Shown piece by piece: positions 9,567-19,583 of a DNA stretch of 64,000 bases. The stretch comes from an uncultured Armatimonadota bacterium (GTDB lineage: Bacteria; Armatimonadota; Fimbriimonadia; Fimbriimonadales; Fimbriimonadaceae), in contig CAIYLG010000034.1 of the NCBI GenBank assembly GCA_903927025.1, forward strand, positions 16,906 through 80,905, written 5' to 3'. Position 1 is the first letter of the stretch. Each line of letters starts with the position of its first letter. The notes below the pieces were generated by a model. That model was not told the DNA's origin, ran no database searches, and was given only the letters and a program-made list of their open reading frames with translations. Made by a program: the position numbers and the translations under genes.

Positions 9567-11400
9567 GGAGTTGGCGAAACGCACCGAGCCAAGGCTCGTA
9601 GTTTCGCCAACGTTCTACGGAGGTGGTGTAGACGGGTTGGCGGACTTGCCATTTGCTAAACGTGACGACCCTGCGGTCTCCCTTGTCCGGATGGAGGCAG
9701 GCCTCCTCCCAAGGCAGTTCGCAATGCTCAAGGATGGATCGGATCACCCTCTCCTGGTCCGTGACCAATTGCTCGTACTGAACATCCAGAATCGAGCCTG
9801 GTTCCATCACGTGCTTCCAATGCTCCATTGACTGACGGTAGACCTGGTAGGCATCCACGATCCGCTGTCGGGGCCGCCCAGATTCGTGTAGGGCAAAGAA
9901 CGGCCTCATGTAAATGGATAGGCTCGTATCAATCGGATGCCGAGTGGCGTGAATGAATTTCGCCTTGGGGAAGACCATTTGCAGAATTCCCAAGTAAACG
10001 TAGTTGCTTGGGAATTTGTCCGTGACCCGACTGCGTCCCGGTGCGATCGACTGAAGGAGGTCCACGTAGCGGTGTCCGGCCATTGCCAACGCGGTTGAAT
10101 GAATTTCACCGGTTGGGAGGTCAATGATGCGTCGTCCAGCATCTCGCCAAAAGCTCTGCTCTCCCGCGGCCCCCACTAGAGGATGGCGGGACAGAATCTG
10201 TTCGAGGAGCGTCGTTCCAGATCTCGGCATACCCACGATAAAGATCGGTGCAACATCGTACTGCTCTGCCAGTTGGTTGGCTCGAATCTTTTCAGCGTCG
10301 ATGATGGCGGCGAATTGCCGCGTACGCTTGGCAAATCGATCTGATTCGGCGGTGACCGGCTGGTAAGGTAGACCTTCTCCATTGGCGAGATCCAAACGGG
10401 CGAGTGCCGTCTCGTAATCTTTGAGGTCGTCAAATGCCTTTCCGAGCGCGAAATTGCCGAAGCTCCGCTCCACTGGATCCAGTATTTGGGTGGCAAGAAC
10501 CTGCTCCAATTTTTGGTAGGTTGGCCGATCCTCCTCGGTCACCTTTCGGTTGTTGGCGAGAAGGTAGTAGGCCAATCCTTGGTTGGGCTCAATATCTAGG
10601 GACAAGTTCAGTGCTTTCTCCGCCTCCGAAAACTGTCCTGCCTCTTGAAGCTGGCTTGCCAAGAGTGCTCGAGGAAAGGCCGTGTTGGGAGCCGTTTCGA
10701 TGACCTTTGAAAGGAAGAGCCTGCCATTGGGCCCCTGCGAGGCGGCATAGCTCGCATCAGCCCGCAGCTTAGCCGCGTTGGTCGACTGTGGATTGAGCTT
10801 AAGCACCTTCTCCGCGCAGTCAAGCGCTTCCTCTCCCAAATCCATAGCCAGGTAAGTTCGGCCAAGGTGGAGATGGGTTTCCCATGTAGAGGGAGAAAGG
10901 GCTATAGCCTGCTTGTAGGCACCTACGGCTTCAGCAAATAATTCCTCTCGCTGATAAGCGACGCCTAGGTTGTGAAAAGCGCCAGCCATCTGAGGAGATA
11001 GCTCGGTTGCTGCGACAAAGCTTGAAATGGCACCTTCGTTGTCTCCTGAGCCAAGTAATGCCAATCCCAGGGCCGCATGAACGTCGGCTCGCTCTGGAGC
11101 AAGCTCAATCGCCATTCGCCCGTAGCGAACCGCTTCTGTACCTCCGTCCGCACCGATAAGGAGGGTAGCAAGCCACTTGAAGCCGTCGACCTGACTCGGA
11201 TCAAGTCGTACTGCCTTCTTCAGGTAATGGACTGCTTCATTTCGGCGGCCTATTTGGGAGCAGATGGACCCTGCGAGGATCAGCGCGGGAGCGCAGGCTT
11301 CGTCGACTTGAAGTGCTCGTTGGCAGAACGCCATCGCGTCTTCAAGCCGTCCGGCTGAATGTGCCTGCCTTGCGGCCGATACCAGAGAAGTGATTGTCAC
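9556..11400 (-). CDS. TPR-sulfotransferase fusion
   Basis: 614 residues. Residues ~1-300 are tetratricopeptide repeats (GRRNEAVHYLKKAVRLDP, NEGAISSFVAATELSP, SEAEKALNLSLDIEP). Residues ~385-610 are a PAPS-dependent sulfotransferase with the 5'-phosphosulfate loop FIVGMPRSGTTLLEQIL (387-403) and the 3'-phosphate segment KFIHATRHPIDTSLSIY. No signal peptide is seen. Bacterial TPR-sulfotransferases of this build transfer sulfate to proteins, lipids or glycans, mostly with unknown acceptor. It points toward the repeat-protein gene and lies among genes for large exported proteins, so one of these or an exopolysaccharide is a conceivable acceptor. That link is inference. Confidence 0.85.
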   Translation of the reverse strand: MTITSLVSAARQAHSAGRLEDAMAFCQRALQVDEACAPALILAGSICSQIGRRNEAVHYLKKAVRLDPSQVDGFKWLATLLIGADGGTEAVRYGRMAIELAPERADVHAALGLALLGSGDNEGAISSFVAATELSPQMAGAFHNLGVAYQREELFAEAVGAYKQAIALSPSTWETHLHLGRTYLAMDLGEEALDCAEKVLKLNPQSTNAAKLRADASYAASQGPNGRLFLSKVIETAPNTAFPRALLASQLQEAGQFSEAEKALNLSLDIEPNQGLAYYLLANNRKVTEEDRPTYQKLEQVLATQILDPVERSFGNFALGKAFDDLKDYETALARLDLANGEGLPYQPVTAESDRFAKRTRQFAAIIDAEKIRANQLAEQYDVAPIFIVGMPRSGTTLLEQILSRHPLVGAAGEQSFWRDAGRRIIDLPTGEIHSTALAMAGHRYVDLLQSIAPGRSRVTDKFPSNYVYLGILQMVFPKAKFIHATRHPIDTSLSIYMRPFFALHESGRPRQRIVDAYQVYRQSMEHWKHVMEPGSILDVQYEQLVTDQERVIRSILEHCELPWEEACLHPDKGDRRVVTFSKWQVRQPVYTTSVERWRNYEPWLGAFRQLLES

Positions 11401-11493
11401 TTGGCTGGAATTCTATTCGAAAAGGAGTCTGCCTCAACTTATTTCGTGAGTTTGGGATTTATTGCCTATTGGTCCTAACTTTTGGTTCATTTC

Positions 11494-11523
11494 TTGGAAA
11501 ATTGGGCATTCCAGGCATAAAAT
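11494..11523 (+). promoter_or_regulatory. Sigma-70-type promoter of the subtilisin gene
   Basis: TTGGAA (11494-11499), an 18-base spacer and TAAAAT (11518-11523) lie 36 bases upstream of the ATG at 11560. GAGGG at 11551-11555 serves as ribosome site. The surrounding 160 bases are AT-richer than the flanking genes. Confidence 0.5.
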
Positions 11524-11544
11524 GCGGGTGCCACCTTTTATGCC
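11514..11544. repeat. Nine-bp inverted repeat overlapping the -10 box
   Basis: GGCATAAAA (11514-11522) and TTTTATGCC (11536-11544) are exact reverse complements separated by 13 bases. The left arm covers the -10 hexamer and the right arm covers the early transcribed leader. This position would suit an operator or a leader hairpin controlling the subtilisin gene. Confidence 0.5.
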
Positions 11545-11559
11545 TTTACTGAGGGCCCT

Positions 11560-14193
11560 ATGACCTATTGCCGACCCACGCTTCTCCTCGCGCTGTCAGC
11601 CGTAATGGCAACTGATTTTTGCTACGCCCAAAGCGGGCGGCGGATCGACCAAATTTCCAGCTACCCCATGAATGAAATCATCGCCGGCCGCGTGATGGTT
11701 AAGATCAGGGGTGTCGACCACCATGATGGCAAGGCACCACAACTTTCGCCTGCCCAAGCAAATCGAATTGCAGGTCGGCTGTCCGGTCGAATGATTGGCG
11801 GTATGAAGCATGGGGGCTGGACGATCTGGGAGATCCCAGTTGCGAAGAACCCTCGCCTAGCGGCAGGTGCGGTTCGAGAGGATCCAGATGTGATTGCGGC
11901 TCAGCCGCTCAACAAGGTTTATCACGTGACGCTCCCTGTTCCGAATGATCCGGACTGGAGCTACCTCGAAACAAGCTCGACCTACGTGCTTAGAGGTGGT
12001 GGCGGCGGTGGCTCTGGGTCTGGTTCTGGAAGCGGTTCGGGTTCCGGCAGCGGCGCTGGCAAGGGTTTCCAGAGGTTGTGGAATATCTGGGATATCAATG
12101 CCGTCACAAGCGACGCCGGCAATGTGGTCTCCGGAGGTTGGGCCGTCTACCCAGGTCAGTGGTACACGGCAACTTCAAAGCCGACGGATTGCCCCATCAT
12201 CGCCTTTGTCGACACCGGTCTCGACATGGATCATCCCGATTTCATCAACGCGGGCGGAACCGGTACCGATGTAAAGCTTGGCGGCCAGATCATGAAGACG
12301 GAGAGCGCCTATTTTACGAATGGCGCTGAAGTCGCCGGGGTCATCCCTACAGACCTGGATGGACACGGCACCCACGTGACCGGCATTGCTATCGCGGCAG
12401 GGAACAACGGTTCCTACAACAGTGACGGAGTGATCGGTGTCGGCTACAACTCTCGCGGGATGGTGCTTAGAGTTTTCGACGACCAAGGCAACTCAACGGA
12501 CGGCGACGCGGCCGCGGCCATTTACTACGCCGCTGACCACGGTGCCGCCATCATCAATGCCTCGCTGGGGACAACAAACTACTCCCAGGTATTTCAGGAT
12601 GCCGTTACGTACGCCTATCAGAAAGGAAGTCTCGTCGTCTGCGCCGGCAATGAAAACGGAGCAGGTGGCGGAAACCTCGGCCCCATCTATCCCGCTGGCT
12701 GTAGCGGCGCCCTAGGTGTCACCGCGAACGCCCCCGGACTGCGTCCTGCAGATGACTACTATGCTGGGTACGGCAACTACGTGAGTATTGCCGCCCCGGG
12801 CGGTGACGTTGTTCAGTTGGGCCTGTATGCCTACAACATTCAATATGTGTTTGCCACTTCAACCCGCTATGCTTGCTCGCTGAGCCAAAACCCTGCGGTA
12901 CAGCCCCCATACACGCTCAACTACACCTACCTAGTAGGAACGTCCATGGCTTGTCCGCATGTATCTGGAGCCGCAGGTCTGTACTATGGACAGAACAAGC
13001 TACACCAGTCGGATGGGTTTTCTAATTTGAAGGCGTTCCAAGCTCTTCAGTTGAGCGCGATGGGGACAGGCGGTGCCCTCAACGGCGGATGGGAGCCTTC
13101 TCAAGGCTATGGGTCTCTAGATGTTCAGGGCTTAGTTCAGGAGGGTTCGAATCCAAATCCTAGAGGGGCCACCGTAGGTGATGTCACGGGGATCATTTAC
13201 TACGGAGGCACACCTACGGCAAATGTCACGGTGACGGCGACGTCGGTCTCCAACCCTTCCCAGGTCTACAAGACGACGTCTTTTGCTGATGGCACTTACC
13301 GGTTCGACCCGTTCCCGGGCGGAATCTATGATGTCAAGGCAAGCCCGTTGGGTTCCTTCAAAACAAAACGGGTTCAAGTGACCAATGGATGTGATATGCC
13401 AGGTGTCGACTTTTTTGTAGGCCCTAAAGTGGCCGACACGACGGCACCGACCGTTGCGAAGTTCAACCTCACTGGAGCCACGGCCACATCAATGGATTTC
13501 GACCAGTGGGGATACGACACAGAGACTGGGATCGACTCTGCGGCGATTCAAATTGGCTCGGGCCCCGGCGGCTACAACCTGATGGCCCCACAGCTGATTC
13601 TTCCTGGCACCACAAAGGTTCACCTATCCAGTCTCAAACTTCCCGAGCACTACTTCCTGACTCTCAACTACACGAACGGAATCGGTGTTGTCAGCCGTGG
13701 ACTTCGATCGGCTCAGGATGCGCTTGCGGACGCCTACGCAACAGATGCAGCACCGTCAACCACCCATGTGTCGACATCGCTGCAGCTGAAGGCAGGAAAT
13801 GCGGGAGCTAATTCGGTGGCCTATATTTCAGTGGATTTAGCCAATATTGGTGCCAGCATCTCCGATGCAAAGCTGACCCTAACTGGCGGTTCTAACGGAT
13901 CTCCGGTGCTTGTGGGCGTCTATGCCACCAGCACCAAGAAGTGGACTGAGTCCGGCTTGACTTGGAATGACGCCCCTACCGTCAACGGCGGAGCCGTCGA
14001 TGAGCAGTCGGTGACCATTAAGGGCACATACAGTTGGAACATCGCCTCGATTCTTCAGGCAGCCAAAAAGGCAGGACTGACATCGGCGACGATCGCCATC
14101 AAATGCGACGTTCCTTCTACTACCGGAGCCACCTTCGCGAGCCGTCGATCGAGGATTGGAGCCCCGTTGGTGACTGTTACCAGCCACGATTAA
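11560..14193 (+). CDS. Secreted S8 subtilisin-family protease with C-terminal accessory domains
   Basis: 877 residues. Signal peptide (LLLALSAVMATDFCYAQ), then a propeptide-like region to ~140. The S8 triad is complete: Asp218 in FVDTGLDMDHPDF, His269 in DGHGTHVTG and Ser462 in GTSMACPHVSG. Just before the catalytic domain, where related proteases read straight into the first helix, sits a simple Gly/Ser run (about residues 146-168) that probably acts as a hinge. After the protease come a carboxypeptidase-regulatory-like beta domain (~530-620), a bridging beta domain, and a C-terminal DNRLRE/CBM96-like domain (WTESGLTWNDAP). It probably degrades extracellular protein; the last domain may bind polysaccharide. 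Clear promoter and ribosome site upstream. Confidence 0.92.
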   Translation: MTYCRPTLLLALSAVMATDFCYAQSGRRIDQISSYPMNEIIAGRVMVKIRGVDHHDGKAPQLSPAQANRIAGRLSGRMIGGMKHGGWTIWEIPVAKNPRLAAGAVREDPDVIAAQPLNKVYHVTLPVPNDPDWSYLETSSTYVLRGGGGGGSGSGSGSGSGSGSGAGKGFQRLWNIWDINAVTSDAGNVVSGGWAVYPGQWYTATSKPTDCPIIAFVDTGLDMDHPDFINAGGTGTDVKLGGQIMKTESAYFTNGAEVAGVIPTDLDGHGTHVTGIAIAAGNNGSYNSDGVIGVGYNSRGMVLRVFDDQGNSTDGDAAAAIYYAADHGAAIINASLGTTNYSQVFQDAVTYAYQKGSLVVCAGNENGAGGGNLGPIYPAGCSGALGVTANAPGLRPADDYYAGYGNYVSIAAPGGDVVQLGLYAYNIQYVFATSTRYACSLSQNPAVQPPYTLNYTYLVGTSMACPHVSGAAGLYYGQNKLHQSDGFSNLKAFQALQLSAMGTGGALNGGWEPSQGYGSLDVQGLVQEGSNPNPRGATVGDVTGIIYYGGTPTANVTVTATSVSNPSQVYKTTSFADGTYRFDPFPGGIYDVKASPLGSFKTKRVQVTNGCDMPGVDFFVGPKVADTTAPTVAKFNLTGATATSMDFDQWGYDTETGIDSAAIQIGSGPGGYNLMAPQLILPGTTKVHLSSLKLPEHYFLTLNYTNGIGVVSRGLRSAQDALADAYATDAAPSTTHVSTSLQLKAGNAGANSVAYISVDLANIGASISDAKLTLTGGSNGSPVLVGVYATSTKKWTESGLTWNDAPTVNGGAVDEQSVTIKGTYSWNIASILQAAKKAGLTSATIAIKCDVPSTTGATFASRRSRIGAPLVTVTSHD

Positions 14194-14325
14194 CCGCAAG
14201 CGTGATGAATCCCGCACTCCCCGGAAAGGTGTCAACTAAAGGCATCCGGACGAGCCGACCCTGCTCGAACGAATTGTTGGGTATCGCAACCTTTCGATCA
14301 CCAGCGGTAGGCTTTACGCGAACCT

Positions 14326-14883
14326 ATGCCCGCCGACGACCCATCTCAACTTTGTCCGATTTATTGGATATCTGGCCCCCCAGCTGCTGGGAAGTCCACG
14401 CTTTGCGACGCTCTGATCAAGCGATTTGACAAGGGATTGGTTCTGCCGGTCGATGATCTGAGGAGTTGGGTGAAGTCGGGTCTCTCTGAGAGCGTCCCTT
14501 GGACGGACGAGACGGAGAGGCAATTCCAAATTGCCGAAGGGGCAACCTGCGATATTGCGGCCCGCTACCAGGATGCGGGCTTTGCCGTCGCCATCGACCA
14601 TTGTAGGAACCTGCCGACAGTCGAGGCCGCCATCCACAAGAATCTCGTGGGTCGGCAGGTGATCAAAGTGTGCCTGATGCCAGATTTGGATGAAAATCTT
14701 CGAAGGAATGCATCCAGAACCAATAAGCCATTCGGCCCGGATCTGCTTGTGGATACGATTCGGTTTACGAACCAGGCTTACCGGCAGGTCGTACCTGCAG
14801 GCTGGATCGTGATCGACAATACAAGAATCACCGTTGAGGAGACTCTTGAGCTTCTTGGTTGTTGTAATCAGCCTAATATCTGA
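14326..14883 (+). CDS. Small P-loop kinase-like NTPase
   Basis: 185 residues beginning directly with a strand and Walker A motif ISGPPAAGKSTLCDAL (~13-28), a DD pair in LPVDDLRSW and a later arginine-bearing helix (RRNASRTNKP). The layout is that of the small AAA/kinase group holding gluconokinase-, chloramphenicol-phosphotransferase- and zeta-toxin-like proteins. The substrate is not evident. No antitoxin-like gene adjoins it, so a toxin role is not supported. It stands alone between the subtilisin and sedolisin genes, 132 bases from the former, without a clear ribosome site. Confidence 0.7.
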   Translation: MPADDPSQLCPIYWISGPPAAGKSTLCDALIKRFDKGLVLPVDDLRSWVKSGLSESVPWTDETERQFQIAEGATCDIAARYQDAGFAVAIDHCRNLPTVEAAIHKNLVGRQVIKVCLMPDLDENLRRNASRTNKPFGPDLLVDTIRFTNQAYRQVVPAGWIVIDNTRITVEETLELLGCCNQPNI

Positions 14884-14992
14884 TAAATCAGGCTCAATAA
14901 AAATCCCGGACGTCCCGTTATGACGGGCAGATTTCCGAGTCGTGCCTTACACTAATGGGCATTGAACCGACCTTGTGGTTCTATGTGATCTC

Positions 14993-17900
14993 ATGACTTT
15001 GCGATTTGGCCTTTGCTTGTTCGTCGCCTCCCTTGTCGCATCTGGCGTCAACGCTCAGATAGCTCAAGTGGATTGGAAGCCATTGAGAATGGACCTCCCT
15101 CGGCCGGTCAGATCTGCACCTCCGCTCGGGGCTAAGAATCCAAACGAAAAGCTCCATTTGTCGCTTGCTATTGTCCCTCGAGATGAGAAGGCGATGGAGC
15201 GATTTGCGAACGATGTCTCCAATCCAAAGAGTCCGAACTACCGTCACTTCCTATCTCCCGAAGAGGTCGGTGCAAGATTTGGTGCCCCGCTAAGTGCGCT
15301 TAAGGCGACGACTGACTACCTGGCGGCAAATGGCATGAATGTGAAGCTCGTAGCTAAAAATCGGCTGTCGATCCTTGCTGAAGGGACAGTTGCGCAGGCG
15401 GAAGCTGCTTTTCACACCCGGATTCAAGATTTCGCAGACCCTATGCCAGGGGCGCATGCCAGTGGAATTCGATTTTCCTACTCTGTCCCTCCCAGCGTGC
15501 CTGCCCAACTGGCGAGGATTGTTCGCTATGTAGGGGGACTACAGGACTTCACGCGTCCGATTCCCAGAGCATCGCTTACCCCGGGGCAGCTACGGTCCCT
15601 CTATTCCATTGCCAGTCTTTACGATCATGCAAATCAGGGGCAAGGCAGGAGCATCGGGATTTCCAACTGGGATGGATATCTGCTCTCAAACGTTCCGCTC
15701 GAGTACAGCCAGTTCAGCCTTCCTGCCCCTTCCGGTGGGGTTGGCTCAAACATCACCGTCGTCTCGATTGGCGGTGGAAACGGTGCCGCCAACTTTGCGC
15801 AGGGTGAGGGGGACATCGATATTCAATGCGCCCTAGCTGTTGCGCCGCTTTCCAACCTGCTGATTTACGACAACTCCGGCGGTTCAGATCTCATTGCAGT
15901 CCTGACTCAAGAGGCGAACGACAACAAGGCGGATCTCATCTCTGAGAGTTACGGCTGGACGCCTGATACCGCTCTCTTTGAATCGGCGCATCCCATTCAC
16001 GTTTCTATGTCCATAGAGGGGATCACTTACCTTGCTGCGGCCGGCGATACCGGTGCTACCGGTATCGTTGGCGGGCCATACCCTGATGAAGACCCCGAGG
16101 TGCTAACAGTAGGTGGAACTTCCGCAACCGTTGACGGTAGCGGCAATCGACTCTCTGAAGTTGTCTGGAACAGCAACAGCTACGCTGGAGGTGGTGGGTG
16201 GATTCCCAACTCGGACTCCATGAACACGCTTCCCGGATATCAGGTCGGCAATGGAGTTCCCACGAACATCCCCTATCGTCTTGTCCCAGATATCTCGCTC
16301 GACGCCGACCCCAACACTGGATACGATATCTTTTACCAGGGTGGTTTCAGCCAAGGTTGGGGAGGAACAAGCTGCGCTAGTCCAACCGTTGCAGGTGCCT
16401 TGGCGGTCTGTGAGCAGAAGCTGATCGCAGCTGGGTATCTCACCGCTAATTCAAAAGGCAAATACCGGATGGGGCGGCTGCAGGACCTGCTGTACTCGTA
16501 CAACGGCGATCCCTCGGTGTTTCACGACATTGTCAGTGGCGATATCGGCTTGTTGCCGGACCAAACTTTGGCGGCAGCCGCCCCTGGTTGGGACTTCGCA
16601 TCGGGTTGGGGAACCCCAATCTTTGCTGGTTTGGTGAATCGCATTCTCGGCATTCCAACACCGATTGCCTTCACCGTTTCTCCAAGTGAAGTACTCGGTG
16701 GGACATCGGTTACCGGGACGCTGACGATCAACACAGCCGCTCCCAACGGTGGCTTTGTGGTTTCCTTGTCTGCCGATTCGGCTCAGGCTGCGGTTCCCGC
16801 AACTGTTACCATCCCGGCGGGGCAGACTTCGACGACTTTTAGTTTTGGAACAACTGGCTCTGCCAACTCCGTAACCGCAAATCTCGCCGCAACCGCGTCC
16901 GGTATTTCCTTAACGGCCACGCTGATCATTAATCCCTCTTCAGTCGTTTCAGTCTCGATTGATCCAAACGCCATCGTTGGCGGCAACTATGCACTCGGGA
17001 CGGTTACCCTGAACGGACCCGCACCAACGGGTGGGCTGGATGTGAACCTCAGCTCAGATAATGCTGCGGTGACGGTTCCGCAACACGTTGAAGTTCCCGC
17101 CGGCCAGACGTCTGGAATTTTCTCGGTGGCTTCCTCCCCCGTTTCGGCAACGATCACGGCGACAGTAACTGCGAACTATAACGGGGTGTCGGTGACTGCA
17201 GGAGTTTCCGTGAGTCCGCCGAGTTTTGCCAGTCTTTCGGTGGCACCGACATCGGTCCAGGGTGGCTCCGCCTCAGTCGGGACGGTGACGATGGCGAATC
17301 CCGCACCGGCGGGAGGGTTTACCGTCACGCTGACTTCTGACACGTCGTCGGCGACCGTTCCAGCAACGGCGATGATTCCGGCAGGCGCAACCTCAGTCAC
17401 GTTCAAGATATCGACGATTGGGGTCACATCCACTACGTTGGCCAATATCACCGCCGCAAATGGCCCGACCTCCTACACGGCAACACTTACGATCTCGCCA
17501 GCGACCCTTATATCTATTGCGGTGAAACCAAGTCAGCTTTCCGGTGGCACCAGCGCAGCGGGGACGGCAACCCTCAGTGGACCGGCGGGTGCAGGAGGAG
17601 CGGTCGTTTCCCTGCAGTCCAACTCCTCGAGCGTCACGGTGCCCGCTTCCGTCACTGTGACGACCGGGGCAACATCTGCGACGTTTGCAGTTCAGTCGGT
17701 CCCTGTTTCATCGACGACAACGGTGACACTCACAGGTACCTACCTGGGGCTCAGCCAAACCGCAACCCTGACCCTTACCGCCGTCAACCTTGTTGGATTG
17801 AGCGTGTCTCCCTCTACGGTTGAGGGAGGATCGGCTTCGACCGGAACAGTGACCCTCTCCGGGCCAGCACCTGCGGGAGGAGTTGTGGTTTCCCTGACAT

Positions 17901-19498
17901 CAGGCAACATTGCGGCAACGGTTCCCGCATCAGTGACCGTTGCCGTTGGTGCGACAAGCGCGACGTTCAACATTTCGACCACTCCGGTTGCGACTTCGGC
18001 GGCGGTAACCCTGACCGCCGGATTCAATGGAACAAGCCAATCTGCGCTCCTCAACGTACAGTCGCCACTTCTCGTCTCCGTAGGCATTGCTCCTGCCTCA
18101 ATCGTTGGAGGGAATGTTGCCACAGGGACGGTTACCTTGGCGAGGTCTGCTCCAGCCGGGGGAGCAACGATTTCGCTGGGTGCGAGCAACACGACTTTGG
18201 GCGTGCAGGCGTCGGTCACGGTGCCAGCGGGTAGTTCCACTAGCACCTTTGGCGTCGCAACGGCGGGTGTAGCCGTCTCAGAAACTGACACGGTCACGGC
18301 GACTCTTCGAACTGCAAAAGTAAGTGCAGCAGTGACAGTGCTGCCAGCCTCTTTGGCTAGCCTGACGATATCCCCTAATTCCGTTGTAGGTGGGAATTCT
18401 GCTACGGCGACACTGTCGCTTAACGGCAAGGCACCCAGCGGCGGAGCGGTGGTGCCGCTAACTTCGTCTGTCGCTTCCGTGCTGGTGCCAACCTCAGTTA
18501 CGATCCCATCTGGAAGCTCTCAGTCGACATTCTCCGTGCAGACTAAGCCGGTGGCTACCACGATTGGTGCAACGATTTCCGCTCAGGTTAATTCGATTTC
18601 AGTGAGCGGCACCTTGACGGTCCAGGCGCCGACCCTGCACGGCATCACTGCGAGTTCGTCCACCGTTGTTGGAGGTTCCACACAAATGCTCTCGGGTTCG
18701 GTGACTCTCACGGGAGCCACTGGCGGTTCGGCTGGGGTGGTGCTCCTGAAAAGTTCAAACCCCAAGCTTCTTGCTGTTCCAGCCAGCGTTACCATCCCCG
18801 CTGGTGGCTCCAACGCGCCATTCTCGATCCGCCATTTCAAGTCGTCAAGTCTGCAATCCGTTACCTTGACGGCAACCTTTGCGGGTACGTCCCAGTCAGT
18901 TGCGGTTCAGGTTCAGCCCTTTGCCATCACCTCAGTAACTTTGGCTCCCGCAGTGGTGGTCGGAGGAAATAAAGTCAGTGGGAATGTCACTCTGAATGCA
19001 ACGCCGGCGACTTCGACGGGGCCGATCATGGTCAACCTCTCCTCTTCTGTCAAGTCTGCGACGGTCCCGTCCCTGGCGTATGTAAAGGTAAACACCAACT
19101 CCGTCAAATTCAACGTCGCCACCTCTGCGGTGAAGACGTCTGTGTCGGCTGCGCTCACGGCTTCGACCGGCACGAGCGCCCAAACTGCTTCGCTCAACAT
19201 TCTGCCCGCCTCCTTGCTGAATCTCACCGTTGCGCCAGCGTCGGTTAAGGGAAGTGGTTCGACCGCTGTCACGGGCACGATCACTCTCTCTGGCCCAGCC
19301 CCGACCGGCGGACTAGCGATCTCGCTCGGAAGCTCTAGTAGCTCTGCCTCCGTGCCTCACACCGTGGTGATAGCGGCAGGTAGGACGGTTGGCACGTTCC
19401 GTGTGACCCACAAGGCAGTTTCAAGCACGGTCACTGTGGTGATCACGGCCTCTATGGCAAGCACCTCGTTGACGGCAAATCTTAAGCTGACTCCTTGA
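14993..19498 (+). CDS. Secreted S53 sedolisin/kumamolisin protease with ten VGG repeats
   Basis: About 1501 residues. Signal peptide (LCLFVASLVASGVNAQ), then a pro-kumamolisin activation domain (~25-180; KSPNYRHFLSPEEVGARFG is typical). The catalytic domain holds Glu272 and Asp276 in GEGDID, spaced four apart as in the family, and Ser460 in GGTSCASPTVAG. The calcium-site end reads FHDIVSGDI and WDFASGWGTP. From ~555 come ten ~85-residue repeats of the kind in the 6294 and 22189 genes. Sedolisins work at acidic pH outside the cell; the repeats probably make a long stalk. The ATG at 14993 directly precedes the signal peptide; an in-frame GTG lies six codons earlier. The last three repeats match those of the 6294 protein in order. 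Confidence 0.9.
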   Translation: MTLRFGLCLFVASLVASGVNAQIAQVDWKPLRMDLPRPVRSAPPLGAKNPNEKLHLSLAIVPRDEKAMERFANDVSNPKSPNYRHFLSPEEVGARFGAPLSALKATTDYLAANGMNVKLVAKNRLSILAEGTVAQAEAAFHTRIQDFADPMPGAHASGIRFSYSVPPSVPAQLARIVRYVGGLQDFTRPIPRASLTPGQLRSLYSIASLYDHANQGQGRSIGISNWDGYLLSNVPLEYSQFSLPAPSGGVGSNITVVSIGGGNGAANFAQGEGDIDIQCALAVAPLSNLLIYDNSGGSDLIAVLTQEANDNKADLISESYGWTPDTALFESAHPIHVSMSIEGITYLAAAGDTGATGIVGGPYPDEDPEVLTVGGTSATVDGSGNRLSEVVWNSNSYAGGGGWIPNSDSMNTLPGYQVGNGVPTNIPYRLVPDISLDADPNTGYDIFYQGGFSQGWGGTSCASPTVAGALAVCEQKLIAAGYLTANSKGKYRMGRLQDLLYSYNGDPSVFHDIVSGDIGLLPDQTLAAAAPGWDFASGWGTPIFAGLVNRILGIPTPIAFTVSPSEVLGGTSVTGTLTINTAAPNGGFVVSLSADSAQAAVPATVTIPAGQTSTTFSFGTTGSANSVTANLAATASGISLTATLIINPSSVVSVSIDPNAIVGGNYALGTVTLNGPAPTGGLDVNLSSDNAAVTVPQHVEVPAGQTSGIFSVASSPVSATITATVTANYNGVSVTAGVSVSPPSFASLSVAPTSVQGGSASVGTVTMANPAPAGGFTVTLTSDTSSATVPATAMIPAGATSVTFKISTIGVTSTTLANITAANGPTSYTATLTISPATLISIAVKPSQLSGGTSAAGTATLSGPAGAGGAVVSLQSNSSSVTVPASVTVTTGATSATFAVQSVPVSSTTTVTLTGTYLGLSQTATLTLTAVNLVGLSVSPSTVEGGSASTGTVTLSGPAPAGGVVVSLTSGNIAATVPASVTVAVGATSATFNISTTPVATSAAVTLTAGFNGTSQSALLNVQSPLLVSVGIAPASIVGGNVATGTVTLARSAPAGGATISLGASNTTLGVQASVTVPAGSSTSTFGVATAGVAVSETDTVTATLRTAKVSAAVTVLPASLASLTISPNSVVGGNSATATLSLNGKAPSGGAVVPLTSSVASVLVPTSVTIPSGSSQSTFSVQTKPVATTIGATISAQVNSISVSGTLTVQAPTLHGITASSSTVVGGSTQMLSGSVTLTGATGGSAGVVLLKSSNPKLLAVPASVTIPAGGSNAPFSIRHFKSSSLQSVTLTATFAGTSQSVAVQVQPFAITSVTLAPAVVVGGNKVSGNVTLNATPATSTGPIMVNLSSSVKSATVPSLAYVKVNTNSVKFNVATSAVKTSVSAALTASTGTSAQTASLNILPASLLNLTVAPASVKGSGSTAVTGTITLSGPAPTGGLAISLGSSSSSASVPHTVVIAAGRTVGTFRVTHKAVSSTVTVVITASMASTSLTANLKLTP

Positions 19499-19583
19499 TT
19501 ACAAGCTAGCAAATTTATCGCTGATTGATTAAGATGCCTGTAGAGATTCCACACCACGTGCTGGGTTGGAGTCGGGAGCAGAT

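Noticed and set aside
14326..14883. Zeta-toxin of a toxin-antitoxin pair
   Set aside because: Walker A fits a broad kinase group, but there is no adjacent small antitoxin-like gene.
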